DNA of 64,000 nt, taken from Acetobacteraceae bacterium H6797 (GTDB lineage Bacteria > Pseudomonadota > Alphaproteobacteria > Acetobacterales > Acetobacteraceae). The notes under the pieces were generated by a model. That model was not told where the DNA came from and did no database searches. It saw only the letters and a list, made by a program, of their open reading frames with translations. Positions 61,623 to 64,000 of the stretch are shown piece after piece. The DNA lies in contig JADFCQ010000005.1 in NCBI GenBank assembly GCA_015223225.1, forward strand, positions 1 through 64,000, written 5' to 3'. A program made the position numbers and the translations under genes. Each line of letters starts with the position of its first letter. The first letter of the stretch is position 1.

Positions 61623-62513
61623 TCAGCCTTCCTGGGGCGCCCTGGCTCTTGCGGGCCGGGGCCGCCTGACGGGGGCAGGTGTTAGCTTCGCCACGAGCTG
61701 CTTGGCGGGCCAAGAGGCCAGTGCCACGGCGGCCGCGATGATCGCGACCCAGACGGCTGGCCTTGGGCCGAAGGTCACGTCCAGATTGGCGAGAAAGACG
61801 CGCATCGCGGGGATATTTGTCGCGGTCGCATACCATAGATATTCGATGGCGGCGGTCAGGAGCCCGGTGAGCGGAGCCAGAGCCAATAGGGCCGGCAGCC
61901 AGCTTCGCCGTATGGCCGGCAGCAAACGCCATAGTCCGAGCCAGATGAAGAAGCCGCTCCATAGGACGGGCTGCGAAACATCCGCCTTGGACTGAATGAA
62001 GTAGTGAAGCAGGCCCAGCGGTATAAGAATGAAGACCAGCCGGTGCAGCCGCTTCCAGCGTGATCCAAGCCGCCTGATCCAGCCGTCCGTGGAGGTTACG
62101 CCGAGGACGACGAGGCCCAGCACCACAATAAAGCCGATGGTCAGATAAGTGCGCCGGATGATCTCCAGCGCGACCGTCGCCAGGTTCCATTGCTGGTCGG
62201 TTGCGTAAAGACCGAGATGGATCAGCGCATAGGCCACGGCCGCCACGCCGACCATGCGCCGCAGCGGCACGATCCGTGGCGCGTCCAGCAGGTAGCGAAG
62301 CGGCGTGATGAGCAGGCTCAGGATGAAGAAGCGCAGCGCCCAGTCGCCTGTCGCGTCGATCACCTCGTCCAGGGGACGGCCGATCAGGTCGCCATGCCAC
62401 CACCACCAGGCATAGAGCAGTCCCGGCAAGAGAATGAGACTGAAGGCCATGGCCTTCAGCGGCACGGTGCGTCCCTGGCGATCGGTCCAGGGGAGGAGGG
62501 TGGCAAGCTGCAT
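61623..62513 (-). CDS. msrQ: Protein-methionine-sulfoxide reductase heme-binding subunit MsrQ (YedZ), extended
   Basis: A 296-residue multi-pass b-heme protein that passes electrons from the quinone pool to periplasmic MsrP, which repairs oxidised methionines. Family segments are present: WALRFFILSLLITPLRYL, LRRMVGVAAVAYALIHLGLY, and WKRLHRLVFILIPLGLLHYF with heme-ligand histidines. E. coli MsrQ has about 211 residues; this one has an added C-terminal part of about 80 with two more hydrophobic segments. msrP is not adjacent. ATG 62513 used; a GTG eight codons upstream is possible. Confidence 0.87.
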   Translation of the reverse strand: MQLATLLPWTDRQGRTVPLKAMAFSLILLPGLLYAWWWWHGDLIGRPLDEVIDATGDWALRFFILSLLITPLRYLLDAPRIVPLRRMVGVAAVAYALIHLGLYATDQQWNLATVALEIIRRTYLTIGFIVVLGLVVLGVTSTDGWIRRLGSRWKRLHRLVFILIPLGLLHYFIQSKADVSQPVLWSGFFIWLGLWRLLPAIRRSWLPALLALAPLTGLLTAAIEYLWYATATNIPAMRVFLANLDVTFGPRPAVWVAIIAAAVALASWPAKQLVAKLTPAPVRRPRPARARAPQEG

Positions 62514-62560
62514 TGGAAAGAGTATGGGCCCTTCCACCTCGCCTTACAGCGTCGCTGACG

Positions 62561-63229
62561 TCAGAATTCGACGTCTACCTCGACATCGAGTTCCGCAATG
62601 GCTTCCGGCTCGCGCTTGGCCGCCTCCACCCATTCCTTCATCGGTGCCCAGCTCATGATTTGGCGGGCATAGGCGGCGCTGAGCGGCTCCATCGGCACGG
62701 AATAGGTCAGGAAGCGCGTCACCACGGGGGCATACATGGCGTCTGCGATGCTAGCCTGCTCGCCGAAAAGCCAGGGGCCCTTCCAGCGACTCAAACAGCC
62801 TGTCCAGATTTCGTTGATCCGCTCGATATCCGCCCGGACGGCCGACCAAATGGGCGCCCGCACCCCCTGGGCCTTCAGGTTCATGGGGAGGGAGCTGCGC
62901 AGGGCCGCGAAGCCGGAATGCATTTCGCCCGCGATGGACCGGCAGCGTGCGCGTGCAGTGCGCTCCTCGGGCAGCATCCCGGCCTTGGGAAAGGCCTCAT
63001 TCAGATACTCGGCGATGGCGATGCTGTCCCATACCTCGACGCCATCATGAACCAGGCAGGGCAAGCGGATGGAGGAGGTGCGGTTGAGCAGCTCGTCCCG
63101 CGTCTTCGGGTCGTTCGGATCGGCGGCCTCGACCTCGACCTCGAGTCCGGCCAGCCGGCAGAGCAGCCAGCCCCGCAAAGACCACGAGGAATAGTTACGG
63201 CTACTGATTAGCAATCGGCCTTGCGGCAT
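62561..63229 (-). CDS. Glutathione S-transferase family protein
   Basis: A 222-residue GST-fold enzyme. The thioredoxin-like N-terminal domain has SSRNYSSWSLRGWLL (serine-type active site, about 10-24), a cis-Pro in SIRLPCLVHDG and the glutathione-contact WDSIAIAEYL. The helical C-terminal domain has GPWLFGEQASIADAM. It conjugates glutathione or acts as a peroxidase or isomerase. The frame stays open upstream to 63307, but AAAGGG before ATG 63229 and the family start favour the shorter form. Confidence 0.87.
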   Translation of the reverse strand: MPQGRLLISSRNYSSWSLRGWLLCRLAGLEVEVEAADPNDPKTRDELLNRTSSIRLPCLVHDGVEVWDSIAIAEYLNEAFPKAGMLPEERTARARCRSIAGEMHSGFAALRSSLPMNLKAQGVRAPIWSAVRADIERINEIWTGCLSRWKGPWLFGEQASIADAMYAPVVTRFLTYSVPMEPLSAAYARQIMSWAPMKEWVEAAKREPEAIAELDVEVDVEF

Positions 63230-63413
63230 CCTTTTGCCCTTTCGCTCGGCCACGTCCTGCGGCGCGGGCGCTGAAAGCGCCTGTTCAAACGATCGGGAGC
63301 ATGGCACCCATGTTGCCGGATGCGTCGCTCCGTGCGAGGTCCTACATAGTCTCAGAACGATAACCGAAGCGCGAGGTTGACGGAATGAGGCAGTGCAAGG
63401 AATGAATGGAACG

Positions 63414-64000
63414 ATGTTCTATTCCCTTTACCAGGCTCAGTCCGATTTGCTCGCCCCTTGGCGCCAATTGGCCAGGGGTGCCAGCACTGCCTTGAGCCCC
63501 TGGGCGGCGATTGCCAGCGGCACGGGAATGGACGCTCTTGCCCAGCCATTGCGCTATGCGAGCGCTGCCTGCGAGCTCTTTGCGCATACGACCACGACAC
63601 ATAAGCGCCCAGATTACGGGATTACCGAGGTCCAGTCAGGGAATGTCATCGTTCCCGTGACGGAGGAGGTGGCCCTTGCCACGCCCTTCGGGTCGCTGCT
63701 GCATTTCAGGAAGGACGGCGCCAATCACGGCCCGCCGGTTCTGATCGTCGCGCCGATGTCCGGCCACTTCGCCACGCTCCTGCGCGCGACGGTCCGGACC
63801 ATGCTGCGCGACCATGACGTTTATATCACCGATTGGGTCAATGCCCGGGACGTCCCGCTTTCGGCCGGTAAGTTCGACCTCGACGATTTTACGGGGACGA
63901 TTATCTCCTTCCTCCGTCATCTCGGCAAAGGCAGCCACGTCGTTGCCGTTTGCCAGCCGACCCCTTCGGTGATGGCGGCGGTGTCGGTAATGGCCGAGGC
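63414..64000 (+). CDS. phaZ: Intracellular polyhydroxyalkanoate depolymerase PhaZ (N-terminal part)
   Basis: The first 195 codons of a PHA depolymerase, which mobilises storage PHA granules; it continues past the right edge. The start MFYSLYQAQSDLLAPW matches the family; an in-frame ATG is four codons upstream at 63402. The mid part PVLIVAPMSGHFATLLR and HDVYITDWVNARDVPLS fits this alpha/beta-hydrolase group, and the nucleophile region VVAVCQPTPSVMAAVS has Cys in place of the usual Ser, as in other intracellular PhaZ enzymes. No signal peptide. Confidence 0.9.
   Translation, partial: MFYSLYQAQSDLLAPWRQLARGASTALSPWAAIASGTGMDALAQPLRYASAACELFAHTTTTHKRPDYGITEVQSGNVIVPVTEEVALATPFGSLLHFRKDGANHGPPVLIVAPMSGHFATLLRATVRTMLRDHDVYITDWVNARDVPLSAGKFDLDDFTGTIISFLRHLGKGSHVVAVCQPTPSVMAAVSVMAE

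Overview
This window is GC-rich chromosomal DNA from an alphaproteobacterium. The gene content points to Rhodospirillales and most likely Acetobacteraceae: an ihfA-merR-tRNA-Pro neighbourhood, a three-gene PntAA/PntAB/PntB transhydrogenase, a Bug-type tricarboxylate receptor, two LIV-type amino-acid ABC systems, an intracellular PHA depolymerase and a DUF6931-like protein. That placement is inferred from the proteins; no rRNA is present. Coding density is high and nearly all genes look intact. I see no insertion sequence, prophage, plasmid origin or CRISPR array.

Layout. 1-3.5 kb: end of a tctBA operon, an M20 amidohydrolase and a PanE-like reductase. 3.5-11 kb: a minus-strand group of a CheZ-like phosphatase, a transglutaminase, a circularly permuted ATP-grasp/alpha-E fusion and a transglutaminase-DUF2126 giant. 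This is a known but poorly understood peptide-modification cluster. 11-16.4 kb: GNAT-pncC-pgpA, a soluble lytic transglycosylase, divergent dapA, and a secreted CHAP protein. 16.7-21.3 kb: ridA, then pntAA-pntAB-pntB and a DUF3750 protein. 21.4-29.1 kb: TetR regulator, FAD oxidoreductase, PfkB kinase, alpha/beta hydrolase, CoA transferase, aldehyde dehydrogenase and CorA. 29.3-31.5 kb: methionine salvage genes mtnB-mtnD-mtnC behind tatA. 31.9-37.9 kb: TerC, a DMT exporter, pyrD coupled to a HAD protein, an MFS exporter and an XRE regulator. 38-42 kb: garR and hyi (tartronate semialdehyde and hydroxypyruvate metabolism), a DUF1127 protein, a MocR regulator and a GlcG/HbpS-like protein.

42-64 kb: an unrecognised helical protein; LIV system 1 (receptor, livH, livM, livG, livF) with a phosphoesterase behind it on the minus strand; an orphan tctC-type receptor; ihfA-merR followed by an oligopeptide-type binding protein and tRNA-Pro(GGG); a DUF6931-like protein; LIV system 2 on the plus strand (livG, livF, receptor, livH, livM) with a terminator hairpin between receptor and livH; a 44-residue membrane ORF coupled to an XpaC-like protein and TelA; an alcohol dehydrogenase; msrQ; a glutathione transferase; and the start of phaZ.

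The lifestyle suggested is a heterotroph that scavenges organic acids and amino acids and stores PHA. The parts least explained by known biology are the amidoligase/transglutaminase cluster next to an orphan cheZ, the small membrane ORF leading the XpaC-TelA pair, and several dyad-rich intergenic regions.
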